From NCBI GenBank assembly GCA_032717465.1, contig CM064690.1:29639153-29703152 (forward strand): a stretch of DNA of 64,000 bases. The letters are read 5' to 3'. Made by a program: the position numbers and the translations under genes. This DNA comes from Coenobita brevimanus (taxonomy: Eukaryota > Arthropoda > Malacostraca > Decapoda > Coenobitidae). The notes beneath the pieces are model-generated. The model was not told the DNA's origin and made no database searches. It saw nothing but the letters and a program-made list of their open reading frames with translations. Shown here piece by piece: positions 11,146 to 31,520 of the stretch (position 1 is the stretch's first letter; the number at the start of each line of letters is the position of its first letter).

Positions 11146-11890
11146 ATTATTGCCCTAATCACTGCACACCAGAGAACCAAACAGGTGTCAGTAGGTAGCT
11201 TTCAACTTTCATGTAAGAGATATGTACTCATGAAGCTATAAAATAAATATGTATTTCTTTCCTCATTTTAGTTTCTTTCAGTAAACATAAATACTCAGTG
11301 CATATTCTGACATAAAATCCACATTAGTTTAGCTTCCTACCAGTCTTATTTCTTTTCTTCTTTCTTCCTTTCTTTTTCTTAAGGGGGGGTTTAGTTTTTT
11401 CTTTTGTTTCACCATGTTTCTTGTGTCTGCTATCCACATTAATGTTGACCTCTGAATTATTAGAAATGTTAATATATGAATTCATACACCAGTATCAAGG
11501 AGGAATTAACTAACACCTCATTTTTTTTTTCCCCCCCATTCATACTCTCGTACCAAGAGCATACTTTTTCACGCTATTAACTATATCAGAGTTTTACGTG
11601 ATTATGGTTCGTATTTGGGCTAATATTCCTCTCCCTGTTTCTGTATTGCTATACACCTTAATCCCAGAGAGAGATATCACGAACAAATCGCCATGTGATC
11701 CTCCCCCATCTGACTGTCCACTTTGCGACTCACATCATCCTCATTCATACATCTCTACCCAGTCCTTCCACCTCATATTCGATCTCATACTTCAGTATAA
11801 TAGATGTATGTCAGGGATGTGTGATGCTATATGGAACACACAACACAGCAGCCCTACGTCCATCCTGTGTAAGGGAAGTCAGTGATATTT
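9983..11890. other. AT-rich spacer, no gene seen
   Basis: AT-rich sequence holds two (GA)n microsatellites (10709-10750 and 11091-11143), three near-repeats of a CATACCCAATCCCTCAAAA-like word at 10500-10600, and a weak family D copy near 11660-11720. No open frame here looks like a protein. Confidence 0.6.
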
Positions 11891-12124
11891 AGTCGCTTCC
11901 GCGTTCAATCGATGGTGGTGCGACTTATAAATGATGTAGAGGCTACGCATTCCTCAGAGGATATTAGTGCTAAGAATGGTTTTAAAATCGGTTGGATAAC
12001 TTAAATACATTTCTAAATATAGCCTTTATGCATAGGGCAATGATCTTTCACGGCTAAGAAGCTAGTAATCGTGAAATAACAGTACATAATTCGAGAAATT
12101 TCCTGAGACATTTGGCCGCTTGTG

Positions 12125-12134
12125 ATTGGCCACG
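12125..12134 (+). promoter_or_regulatory. ER-stress-element-like site (ATTGG next to CCACG)
   Basis: ATTGG (an inverted CCAAT box) is followed at once by CCACG, about 320 bp upstream of the ERp29 start codon. ERSE-II in mammals has the same two halves separated by one base. The spacing here is zero, so this is a candidate only. The gene downstream encodes an ER-resident chaperone-like protein, the expected kind of target. Confidence 0.4.
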
Positions 12135-12209
12135 TAAGGTGTTATGGTTGGTGAGAAAGCGAGGTTGGTACGTTCGGTCCGTCATTCTTTGCGCATACAT
12201 TCTATTACA

Positions 12210-12215
12210 TATAAA
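12210..12215 (+). promoter_or_regulatory. TATA-like box upstream of ERp29
   Basis: TATAAA lies about 240 bp upstream of the start codon. No clear initiator was found near 12240, so support is weak. Confidence 0.3.
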
Positions 12216-12455
12216 TTTAGCCCTTGTTAATTAATGCATTCCTACCTTTACTGAACTGTATAGTAAACTGCCGCGAAATGTACACTCTATATTAAAAAAT
12301 ATTCGCAAAATATGATCTTGAAGCCATCACTGTCGAGACATAGCTTTACCGACCTCTCCCCGGCTTTGTTTACTGCAGACGACGAGGATATATATCTGCC
12401 CGGCGGCGTCCCTCCTTCCACTACTCCATCAATTTCTCGCGAACTACCCTTTAGC

Positions 12456-14245
12456 ATGGCATTCATTATCTCCAGACTGTTAGTTTTAGCCATAACTGTG
12501 GCGTGTATGGTGCAGATGTCACGTGCCATTAACGCTAAAGGCTGCACCCCACTGGATTCATGGACTTTTGACAAGGTGAGTTGCAGGAATTTTTAAGTAG
12601 CTTTGTTATGTAGACGTAAGGAATCATTTGTAGTTGTTATCGATGGTCACTTTTTTTTCTTTTTTTACAGGACACCTTTTGTTTTTAGGTAATGCTTTAT
12701 TCAAATGGTCCGTGTACAAGGCAGTTGTGTATGCAGTTTAAAAATGTTATTGTATGGCTGTGAATAAAACCTTTTGTATCAAACTTAACCATGGTGACAT
12801 GAAGCTGTGACTTAATCACCATAGAAACTTTTATTTCTGGTTTTATTATCTCAGTTCAGTTTACCACAATCACATTTGGTGGGGAGAGCCAAATCAAAGA
12901 TGTTTTCAGTAAAAGAATTCAGAGAAGAAAGGAATCCCCATGTACAGCCAAATTGAAACTTTCCATACTACTCTACTGCATCAGCTACTCACCAAGAGCA
13001 TCCCCATTGCTCACTGATGTATCGTACGGAAGAATCATCGTTGGCACTGGGCAGTGAAATATAATAAGCCTTTCTCACCTTAGAAGTATGAGACTAGCCA
13101 GTTGAGGAAAGTGAGATGTAGAAGAGATGAAACATGGAAACAGTTGCAGCAGAGGAAAGTGAAATGTAGAAGAGATGAAATATTTGGTGAACTTTTGTCC
13201 CCAGTTATTCATCCAGATCTGCACTACTGGATGAGCAAGGCTGCATGTGACAGGTGCTGGCTGTTGTTTTTTGTTTTTTATACATACCAGTGGATCTTAT
13301 TTTGCATCATGGAATATCCTTTTAATTTCTTTAACCAGAGGATGTAATTCAGATTCATTCTTGCTCTTGTTTGATGATTTTCTTCAGTTTAGGGGAGCAC
13401 TGCTTGTCAGTACGTTGATCAAAGCTATATCTAACCCCTGCACTTTAAAAATTCTATCCTAAGGCAATTAAAATGTTCATATTTTGCCAGGCTAATTCCC
13501 AAGAAGGTAGCTACATAGTACAGTACGGGACTGAGAATTTTAATTTCTTGTGTTCATTATACCGGTACTTTATAATTGTGATACTGTCTCTGACTGTATG
13601 TTTTTCTTCCAACAGCTCATTCCGAGGTTTGAAGCTGCAGTGGTGAAGTTTGATGTGGCGTACCCATATGGCAAAAAGCACGAAGAGTTTGTCAAGGTGT
13701 CGGCGGCGGGACGGGGATCTCCAGGGCTCCTGGTGGCAGAGGTTGGAGTGAAGGACTATGGAGACATGGAGAACACTGACCTTGCTGAGAGATTCAAGGT
13801 GGAGAAGGAACAGTTCCCTCGTGTACTGCTCTTTGTGAAAGGCAAAGATGATCCCATAATCTTTGAGGGTGATTTCAAGGCGGAGGAGATTAAGAAATTC
13901 ATCCGGAGAAATTCAGAGGTCTACATTGGGCTTGAGGGCTGCCTGGAGACCTTTGACCGCCTGGTGGACAAGTTTATGGCAACTAAAACATCCCAGGATC
14001 GAAGAGTGCTGCTGCGAGAAGCTGAGGATGCCTGGGACAATCTTAGAAGTCCCTCAGACCAGAAGATTGCAGAGACATACGTGAAGCTGATGAGAAAGGT
14101 GCTGGAGAAGGGGGATGAGTTTGTACAGACTGAGAAGGCCAGGGTAGAAGGTCTCTTGTCAGGGAAGAAGATCACTCAGGAGAAGAAGGATGAAATGCAA
14201 GGCAGACTTAACATACTCAAGTCCTTCACCCATGATGAGTTGTGA
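12456..14245 (+). CDS. ERp29: ERp29/Windbeutel-type ER thioredoxin-fold protein, 2 exons
   Basis: Exon 1 (12456-12575) and exon 2 (13616-14245) join in phase 0 to give 249 aa. Residues 1-24 form a signal peptide. The inactive thioredoxin-like domain (about 25-150) has the family signatures VKFDVAYPYGKKHEEF, LLVAEVGVKDYGD and PRVLLFVKG, and no CXXC motif. The C-terminal helical domain (about 155-245) follows, with YVKLMRKVLEKGDEF and LNILKSF. The chain ends in HDEL, an ER-retrieval signal. Family members act as secretory chaperones or escorts in the ER; in flies Windbeutel is needed for the transport of Pipe. An in-frame upstream ATG at 12312 would place 48 residues before the signal peptide, so I prefer 12456. 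Length matches the family. The gene is convergent with the symporter gene downstream. Confidence 0.95.
12576..13615 (+). other. ERp29 intron, no other gene seen
   Basis: A 1040-bp intron with GTGAGT donor and TTCCAACAG acceptor. It contains a short duplicated word (GGAAAGTGAGATGTAGAAGA and its near copy) at about 13107-13170. Nothing else was recognised. Confidence 0.7.
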
Positions 14246-16790
14246 GCCCTTTGCTGCCCATGATCTTGTGAGTCATTGTCTAAACTCACTAGGTCTCAGC
14301 TTAGTAGATCTTAACCCTTTCACTTCAGTGATGTATTTCATTTTTGTTGCTGAACAGACGATTTGATGCAGCATATGAAAGACCTCATGTAGTGAAGGCA
14401 TTAATGAAGGCTTTATCTAACCAATCCAGACTGAATAATCTTTGTAAATCTGTGAAAAGTCATCCAGAGGCAGAAAGTAATACCAGTAACTATGAAATGC
14501 ATCACCAAATGGAAAGGGTTTATTGTAGTGGCTGTAGGATTACCGTAGTTGAAATTCTGTATGGCAAGGATGTGTAACTTTTATGAACTGTAGGGGAATG
14601 AAGTGGAAATTTTAAGGATGGCATAATAAAATGTCATAGAAGTCAGGTTGTGAGTGGCAGGCAGCTAAGTGGATAATTCTCATGGCATATCAGCAGAATG
14701 ATGTTTTTTTTTTTTTTTCATATATTTGTCAGTGGTGTTATGGAAGAGATTATGGTGTAGTGACTGATAGTAGATACAGAAGAATAGGAGTCCTAGGTAT
14801 TTACTGCCAGCCACTGAGCCATAATCTCATTTATGTACAGTAGGTAAAATAATAAAGGAAGGTATAAGATGTGGATATTATGTTGCTAAGAAGAAAATTT
14901 CTTGGACTTGGTGACAGTAGTTTTTATATGTATTTTTCAATGGACATTAATAGTTTTACTGTCATTATGATCATTGTGCAGGAATAAGTGCAAATAATGA
15001 ATTTTACAATGGAAGTGGGTCAGTTCTAGTATGTTAATGCCAACTGAGTCATAGTAATAGGGAATCTACAACATCCTGGTTAAAGCTGATGGTTTATCAT
15101 GAAGCCACAACAGTGTTTGGATGAGACAGACTTGCTGGTACTTTATCTATGAGTAGAGCAGTTCATCATGAGAGAGTATAGACAATTCAGCAGTGAATGT
15201 GCAGGTTTATGTGTTCAGTCTAAGTGTGTTGAACCAGTAATGTGTTAGATAGATTTGCAGTGCATTAATCACAAAGGGTTTATAGGATATCACATCATTC
15301 AGTGGATCTGCACCAAGTCTTTCTAGATGGTCAGCACTTTTCACTCATCTTGTTAATCAGTAAACTGTTAATACAGTACATATCTTTGCATTTTTAGCTG
15401 TAGTGAGAGTGTGATGCATTGGAAGGAAGGAAGTGTACAGTATTTTATTTTCAAATAAAAAATTCATTTATGGGAAATTATTTGAGGTATTCATCGTCTC
15501 ATACTGCATTCATAATTGTTAAATGAATATAAACGGATTTCTAAGATGCCATGCTTATTTTTTCTTCAGATGTTACTTGTGTTTCCTGTAATCTGCACAA
15601 CGTTCATGCTGTTTCAGTTTATTTACCATACGAGAAGATTTATTTTCCTATCTGGTAATCATCAGACATGAGTTTACCGTGACACCGAGGTTGTATCGTA
15701 CAGTCATTTCCCCATGAGACTTGCACATCTAGGAGGTTACTGAGGTGCATGTCTGATTTAGCTAGGAATCTCAGAACATGTCTCAGCTCAGTTGTGATAT
15801 TTAGGTCCACAAGTGGAGGTGTAATTCTCCTTAAAGAAGTTATTCTCATGTACTGTATTTTTTACAATAATTTAAGTTTCTTTTATATAAAATATTTTAT
15901 AGTATTATTTGAATTGTTATAAATTTTTATTATTTTGTGTTTATGTATGTTGTGTATTACCTTACCATTTTAATAATGTGAACCATATTTTAACACATTT
16001 GTTTCCATGTTTAATACTGATCATTCCTCACAAATTTCATTGTATTGGCTTTATGTGATTTTCTTCAAGGTTTATGTGATTTTCTTTAAGGTCATTGTTT
16101 TTTATAATCTGAGCTTCCAGTACAGTTAGTATATTATCAATATCAGCAAGTTTCTGTGTGTTGCAGATTGCATTCGATGATTACTGTTTGTAAAGTTTGA
16201 TACAGTATGTTCTATTGTGGCTGATGAATCTTTGTCTTTTCATTTGTACCGGTATTCCATTTTGTGAAGCTTATAAATAGGTAATGAATTTATATATTTC
16301 TATTGATATTTCATTTTGAAAAGTTTAGTGCACTATGTTGATCTGTGGTTGATGATGAATATTCAGATTCTCATTGTATTCAGTGTTCTGGGTTGAGGGT
16401 GATGTAGGTGAAGTACAAGCTAGTGGATGAACCTGAGTTGGATGATGGAAAGTTGGTATGATTGGTATGGAAGTTGTGTTTGTGGTAGTAGCTCCAGATA
16501 AGTGAAAGGTATCAGTGGAAGACAGTTTTTATTTTCCTTTTCTTGGTGTCTGTTCATAGTTCTTACACTTCTGTGCATTCTCTTTCCTTCCTGTTTTCTT
16601 TTTCTTGTTCTGTACATCACTTTTCTTCCTGTTTTCTTTTTCTTGGTGTCTGTTCATGGTTCTTCCATTGTTGTGCTTTTCCCTTCTGTATTTTATGGAT
16701 CCTGATACCCATTTATGTGCTTGCATATGTTTGAACCCTGTCAGTTCTACAGATGATTTATACAGACTAGTATTAATACAGTAGTTGCAA
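14246..16790. other. AT-rich 3-prime flank of ERp29
   Basis: Unusually repeat-poor, T-rich sequence with no convincing coding region. AATAAA words occur near 14626, 14849 and 15453 and could serve as poly(A) signals for ERp29. A family F segment lies at about 14320-14435. A duplicated TTTTCTTTTTCTTG-containing word lies at 16535-16650. A long 3-prime untranslated region is possible but cannot be shown from sequence alone. Confidence 0.5.
14320..14435 (+). repeat. Dispersed repeat family F copy
   Basis: It starts with TTAACCCTTTCA and includes CAGACGATTTGATGCAGCAT. The reverse complement of 18545-18685 gives the same order of words, and 46605-46690 and 53035-53260 carry related ends (AGCTGAATAAAATCGTCTGG). 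Class unknown; the motif is partly palindromic. Confidence 0.5.
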
Positions 16791-16794
16791 CATG

Positions 16795-16975
16795 AGGCTC
16801 ATCTGAATATGAACCTGGTGGACTGTAACTCAAAGTAACCCTATTTCTGCAGTCCACCATCCTCCTTTTAGTGGATAGGGAGGGAATTGAGGGACAATTG
16901 AATAACTGGGCACCTCCATTGCCAAGTCTTATTGGTGCCACCACATGAAGGAATCCATCTCCAGCAGAGTCTGAT
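16795..16975 (+). repeat. Dispersed repeat family B copy
   Basis: About 180 bp from GAACCTGGTGGACTG through CTGCAGTCCACCATCC to CCACATGAAGG and CATCTCCAGCA. It matches the copies at 18385, 22178 and 46085 in order and orientation. Confidence 0.7.
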
Positions 16976-19900
16976 ATACACAAGCATGGCCATAAAAACA
17001 ACTTTTCACATGCATTGGTCCATATAGACACCCCCTTCCCATTTATATATACTTTTCACCATTGAAAAAAAATATATATATATCCACCAGATCAGAGTAC
17101 ATGGAAATTGAGTGAATAGAGCTGAATAAGGTTGCATCAGCATCAAATACTTGCTGGCACAATGGGAATTTTGCATCACTGTAGCCCATATGAGTAGCAC
17201 CACTGGATGTAGGCAAAAAATATTATGGGTAATGATGCATTGATGCAGTGCTTCTTTTGGCCCCAGTAACCATTTGGTGTGGATAAAGACAATGGGAGTG
17301 AATTACAGTAAAGTAGTTGGAAGAAGGAAAGCTGGATTAAGAATGGGTTTAGGGGACAAGCTTGGAGAGAGTATGAAATAGAATGCCGTGTCCCGGGAGG
17401 AAGGGTTACTAAGGCCTAGTGACAGGTTTGGGGATGTCTTTTTGCAAAGGCCACACCGTATGGGATGCAGCATCAGGAATTAGATGAAATAGATGGGGAT
17501 ACAAAATCAAAATTAGTTTCTGAGACTTTATCAAGCAGCTCAGTGAAATGAGTTAATTTCCTTACAAATTTTTCTTAGTTGAGTGTGCCCTGCCCTGTGT
17601 GAATTTGAGTGTTGATGATTGACAAATTTTGCCACAGCTGTTTTGAGGAATGTTAGTGAATGATAAGCAATGTCAGAAAGTAAATACTGTGTATTGTAAA
17701 GTGTAAGTCTCTACTTGTGATGAAACCTCTGAGTCACTGGCATGAATGTAAGACAAGTGGTAGAAATGCAGCGGACAGACACTTACGTACCTGGTATCTG
17801 TGTCTGAGAGAGGTGGCGATTGGCAAGTGTATAATGCAGAACCTTCCTTGTGTGTATGTGGAGAGTGGCTGGAAAGTGTTATCAGACATTTCAAGCATTG
17901 CAGGCTTTGTTGAAGGGAACATGATTTTTTTAATTCATTACCATCCACAGACAAAATATAATTTATATCAGGAAGACTATTCTTCTGTCATGTTTCATTC
18001 TTTGCAATATACAGTATGTGCAAATGTTCACAATCATCACAGTGTAGGTACAGGAATTGTCATTGAAGTTTGTAGGGAATGTTTACTGTAGGTTCCAAAC
18101 TAGAATTAGATCCAGCATAAAAAGAAGTTGTTGCAACATTCATAATCTAGGGTCTTATCTTTGATGTATGTTCATGAATTTTATATAAATGTGCAAAAGA
18201 AAGTTATAATTAAAAGTATTGCTTAGTAAAAATACTATTTCAGTCTTCACAGAGCTGGTGCTTGTATTTAACCACTTCAACCTGGTTACGTTACTTGTAT
18301 CTTTGTCTTGCCATTACCAGTGATTTTATTCACCAGTAGGAGAGTCACCAGGTGTGTCATTGCTGTTGTTGTGGCTCCAAGATCATTTGAAATGTGAACC
18401 TAGTGGACTGCAGGCTTAAGTTGCCCTTCTGCAGTTCACCGTCCTCCTGTCAGGGGATAGGGCATGATTTGGGGGACATGATATAACCAGGCAGTTGAGA
18501 CCACCTGGTTATATATGTGCCACCACATGAAGGCATCCCTCTCCAGCACTGTCACCTGGTTTTGAAGGGATTAATGAAAACTGTATCTAATACCTCCAGC
18601 TTGAAGTCTCCCATATGCTGAATAAAATTGTCTAGAGAAAGCAAGAATAAAATATATAGTACATCACTGGACTGAAGGGGTTAGTGTTTATTTTTAATTA
18701 TGTAGTATGTGTTTTGCAAAGGAATTAGACTGGGTTCACTTACAGTAGTAGAGTTATGACCGGTTGGGAGTTGTGGGAGTGACTTAAATGTAACTGCTGC
18801 ACTGTTTCTTTTGTCAAAATGTTGCACAACATTAACTTTGTTTTATGTTATTATGTGATACACAGGAGTGGCATGTGTTTGTATTTTATGGTATAAATGG
18901 GAGCTGAAGTTTGGTGTTTGATCTGTCCTAGGGTACAAAATGCATATTACCGAATGTTTGTTCTAACCTGACAGTGATCCCCATCCCTTTTCACCTTAAC
19001 TGGCTGGCATATCAGATTGGAGGATTGATCTGACTGGTAACCAAGGAGACTCATCCCTGGTGCATTACTAAGGCTCATGGAATTGCAGTGTAACCATGGC
19101 TTAATATTTAAGTTGTGGGAGTGACCCAGTCATGTCAGTTGAAAACAAATGACAATACAGTATACAGAGTTACACCCATTCAGTGGAGCTGAAAGGTGTT
19201 AGGGACCTTTGTCAGGTTTTGGTTTTATTTCTAAGTTTCCTCCTCAACTTTCATCACCATCATATCATCATCATCATCTCTTATGCCTTGGTGTCACCTG
19301 GGAACCCCTTAACAAGGTATGATGATGACAGAAACTCCTTCAGGCTACCTTATCCCTGACACATCTCTCTCACTCTCACAAGTACTCCTCTTCCTCCTCC
19401 ATTATGCAGTTGATTGGGTGGGTAGCTAAAGATAAAGTGTGGATATGTATCAGTTTTATATGTGTTATCTACAATAAGGATGGAATAATTACAGGTATAC
19501 TAAGGGGTTTTATTGATGGTGTTACTTTGATGCTCATTTAAAATGTACAGTTGACTTGCAGATTCTTGGCCTCTGTATTCATCCCAAGATGATGAGTGGC
19601 GCTAATGGTATAAACTTAATATGCGACTTTACTAAGTGTTACACGATGCTTACTTATCTTTTTTTCTTACAGGATTTTCGTATTTAACACCAAGTATTAT
19701 CGTGATCAGAAATTTGCCAGTGCAGTGCTTACTTACTTCCTTTTCCAACAGTATTTTCAAACTTTGCAGCAAGTATTATCATGATAAAAATTTTGCCAAT
19801 GCAGTACTTCCTTATATTCTTTTCATACAGTATTTTCACATTGAGCACCAAGTCTTATCATGAGCAAAAGTTTGCCAACACCATCCCAGTGACAGTGATG

Positions 19901-20585
19901 ATGGTAATGTTAGGTGTGTGCTGCATGAAAATACCTTGTACATGGGATAGGTAGTAAAATGAAGAGTGAGTATAAATAGTAACATGAGCATTGTTTGCTA
20001 ATATGTACACAACAAAACAAAAACAGACATCTTGTTGGCACAGGACTGTTGGCACATTTTAAGATGGTAAAGTACAAAACATTTTTTTTTTTTTTAAATA
20101 TATGTAAATGTATCGCATTATTTGTACACATATTTATCCTGTCCTCTAGATGTAATATACCACAGATTAGAGTGTAGAAATGCATGATGTACTTCACAAA
20201 CATTGGCACCAATATGCCATTGTTTTGTTTGATAGTTTTGTGGAAGAAATGATGCCGCTCCTGACCTTGTGCATACTGTATAACAATAATTTTCATCTTT
20301 CTCCCTATCATGACCTCAGAGATACCTACTTCCACACTGTTCATCATCTCTATACTTGAATATTCTGCCAGTGGTTTTGTGAGGCATAGTTAGTGGTGAT
20401 TTATCTTCTTTTTCCAACACAACCTTTGGTTCCTACAATTAACTTCAATTCTGTTTAAAGTTGCCAATAAAGAAATTATATATTTTTAAAGGCTGTAGGT
20501 AATTGTACCTTAAGCAGACCAATGTACTTCACTTTAGTAGGGATAAATTTGTCAGCCTTAGGTTGTTTTATCTCAGGATCAGCAG
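16976..20585. other. AT-rich spacer with family B, C and F repeats, no gene seen
   Basis: This spacer holds a family B copy (18385-18560), a family F copy on the minus strand (18545-18685), and a family C copy (19010-19140). A tandem duplication at 19640-19860 has three units of about 80 bp sharing GCAGTGCTTACTTA-like and AAGTATTATC words. An AATAAA lies near 20465. No coding gene was supported. Confidence 0.55.
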
Positions 20586-20704
20586 AAGGTGAACCTGGTG
20601 GTTTGCAGGTGGAAGCTTCCTCCTTCAGTCTATCCTCCTCCACCATATGAAGGCATCTTTCTTAACTATCTCACAAATCTTAATTCTGTCTGTCAGTCTA
20701 TTAC

Positions 20705-20785
20705 CAGATGCCTTAATCCCGAAAGGGGTGCTACAAACAAATCACCTCCATGTCGCCCTGTCCCCCGCCTTTTCACTACCCTTTT
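20705..20785 (+). repeat. Dispersed repeat family D copy
   Basis: TACAAACAAATCACCTCC followed by ATGTCGCCCTGTCCCC matches the copies at 2178 and 55650. It lies just beyond the 3-prime end of the symporter gene. Confidence 0.65.
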
Positions 20786-20816
20786 AAGTTATGTACCTGT
20801 ATCAGTGTTATAATCC

Positions 20817-20822
20817 TTTATT
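20817..20822 (-). terminator. Candidate poly(A) signal AATAAA of the symporter gene
   Basis: TTTATT on the plus strand gives AATAAA on the minus strand, about 48 bp past the symporter stop codon. Position and hexamer are suitable. Family D begins shortly downstream. Confidence 0.5.
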
Positions 20823-20869
20823 GCCCCATCAAGAGTATAGGAGCCTGGAGCTAGAGTACCCCTTTTATG

Positions 20870-28556
<7,687 letters not shown>

Positions 28557-28639
28557 GGCTGACTCGCTGCAATGTAAACAAAATGGGATTACTACCGACT
28601 CCGAAGACGCACTTGTTGTAGATTCAGTTTCTATTTATG

Positions 28640-29265
28640 CTTGTGTTTGTCTGCCTGCCTGCCTGCCTATCTCTCTGTCTGTCTATCCACCTGCTTGTCT
28701 TTCTGCCTGTCTATCTGTCTATCCATCTGCCTGTCTCTGTGTCTTTATCTCTGTCTCCCCGTCTGTCTATATGTATTAACAAAGGCTCTCATCCGTGCCT
28801 GATCCGATTTAGGTCAGAATTTACACACATTGCTCATTGTGCATGGGGTCAGGAAGAAGTGACGCGATTTGGGTGCAGGTGGGTCAAAAAATTATGGGTC
28901 AAAGTTCAATGTGCGGCGCTATCACAAGAAAACCTGATTCAGTTTATATCAAAGTGGGTCCATTCATTGTCTGTGGGGATGGGAAGACGTGATTCGATTT
29001 CGGTGCAGGTTAATGAAAGGTCAAGGTCACAGGTCGGGGTCACGGGTCAAGGTAACAGGTCAAAGATGAAGGTAACAGGTCAGAGGTCAAGGTAACAGGT
29101 CAAAGGTCAAGGGTCACAGGTCAAAGTTTAGGTGCCTCTTCATTCTGGTCTCTAAGTACCTGTGAGAAGTTACATAAAAAAAAAATAAAGGAAAATAATT
29201 ACGGTATAAATAATACCTCTGTCATAATCAAACAGCAAATCAGACTAGAACATTCATAAAGTGCA
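28640..29265. repeat. (CTGT)n then AGGTCA-rich repeat upstream of the symporter
   Basis: CTGC/CTGT/CTAT tetranucleotides (28650-28770) are followed by a segment containing TGATCCGATTTAGGTCAGAA and then an array of AGGTCA/GGTCAC words (29016-29130). This is an interspersed-type repeat with no coding region. Confidence 0.7.
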
Positions 29266-29420
29266 TACCTCCGCCACGACAATACCATCCCATCTTGTGT
29301 TCTTTTATGACCTTGACCTTTGACCTTCCCCTCCCGCCCCCCAAGTTAGTCATTTGTTCCTCTGATGGTCCTCAATTAGTATTTAAAATCTGGTGTAAGT
29401 CCATCCAAAAATACCAGATA
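29265..29420. repeat. Partial TACCTCCGCCA-type element
   Basis: It begins with CATACCTCCGCCACGAC and includes TGACCTTGACCTTTGACC. It resembles the left end of the element at 8210-8541 and then diverges. Confidence 0.5.
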
Positions 29421-29484
29421 TTATTATTATTTTTTTAACTGCTTTCATACGTACATTCGTACAGAGAGACAGACGGACAGATAT

Positions 29485-30160
29485 AATGACAAACAGGACA
29501 GATATACAGACAGACAGGCAGACACATAGACAAACAGACACAGACAGACAGATAGACACAAACATACCTACAGACTCACAGATTGACAGATTAAAACCGC
29601 GTAAAAAAAGGCTCCGTGATATAATGACGAAGGAAAGGTTAGGCCGAACGCGTGTTTTTGCATTCTGATGGCCATAGACGCGACGGTGAATAGAACAAAC
29701 ACATTACAACAGACAATAGGAAGAGGAAGACGAGAGGAAGACCGGAGAGGAAGTAATTGAGAGGGAAGGAGAGAGGATGAGAAGAGCAAGAGGGGAAGGA
29801 GTAATCAGGAGGAAAGGAGAGGAGAGGAAGAGGAAAAAGAAGAGGAGAGGAAGGCTGGAGAGCAAATAATTGGGAGGGAAGGAGAGAAGAGGAGAGGTAG
29901 AGAAAAAAGAAGAGGAGAAAGAGAGGAAAAGGAAGAGAAGAAAAGGGAAAAAGAGGAAAAGAAGAGGAAAAATGAGAGGAAAGGAAGAGTATGGAGGAAG
30001 TAATTGGAAGGGAAGGAGAGAAAAGGAAGGAGGAAAGGAAAAGAAGAGAAAAGCAAGAGCGGAGAGGAAGTAATTGGGAGGGAAGGAGAGAAGAGGAGAG
30101 AGGAGCGGGAAGAGGAGAGAGGAAAGGAAAGGAAAGGCAGAGGAAGAGAACAGACAAATG
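29485..30160. repeat. (CAGA)n and a long polypurine tract
   Basis: CAGACAGA repeats (29490-29565) are followed by about 440 bp (29710-30150) that is nearly all A and G on the plus strand, built from GGAGAGGAAG-like words. A word around GTAATTGGGAGGGAAGG occurs at least three times. Confidence 0.85.
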
Positions 30161-30329
30161 GCCAAATCTGAGGTCAAAATTATTCCAGGTGATTTTATTT
30201 CGCCAGGTATTGATGATGTGAAGGTCATTAGGAGCAATTAAGGTGTCAGAAGCCATAGTTAGAGGTAGTTAATGGTGCAGAGGTAGTTGGGGAAGATGCA
30301 GTGGGACGGTTGACTATGGTGCTCATCTC

Positions 30330-30580
<251 letters not shown>

Positions 30581-30739
30581 GGAGGGAAAGATGGGAGAGA
30601 GGGAGAGGGGAGAAGGAGGAAGGGGCAATTAGGCTGTCAATCACAAACCCATAGTTAAGGCAATGAATGGTAAGGAGAAAATTGAGGAAGATACCAGGGG
30701 GCGCTTGTCCATCGTGCTCTCTTTCTCTCTCTCTCTCTC

Positions 30740-30815
30740 ATTTTTTTTTCTTCGAGGGAACAACCTTGCTGGATTCTGGCCGTTGGTTCCTTCTTCCCTG
30801 CATAAAAAAAAGGCC
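30740..30815 (+). mobile_element. 3-prime tail of a non-LTR retrotransposon (fragment)
   Basis: TTTTTTTTCTTCGAGGGAAC, GTTGGTTCCTTCTTCCC and TGCATAAAAAAA match in order the sequence after the reverse-transcriptase fragment at 33780-33848. Only the tail is present. Confidence 0.55.
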
Positions 30816-30985
30816 TTTGAACCTGTCTCCTATGCTACAAGGTTACTGCATCATCTAGGTTACCATAGTTACCCTCAGGTGTTACCTTAATTACTCCTTT
30901 TACCTGCTGATCAACAAAAATCGTCAGCTTCTCCCACCAGAGTCGAACCCGGGAGCAATGGGCAGGCAGTTTCGTTGCTATACTT

Positions 30986-31519
<534 letters not shown>

Positions 31520-31520
<1 letters not shown>

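Noticed and set aside
12312..12455. N-terminal extension of ERp29 from an upstream in-frame ATG
   Set aside because: It would bury the signal peptide 48 residues inside the protein, contrary to the family.
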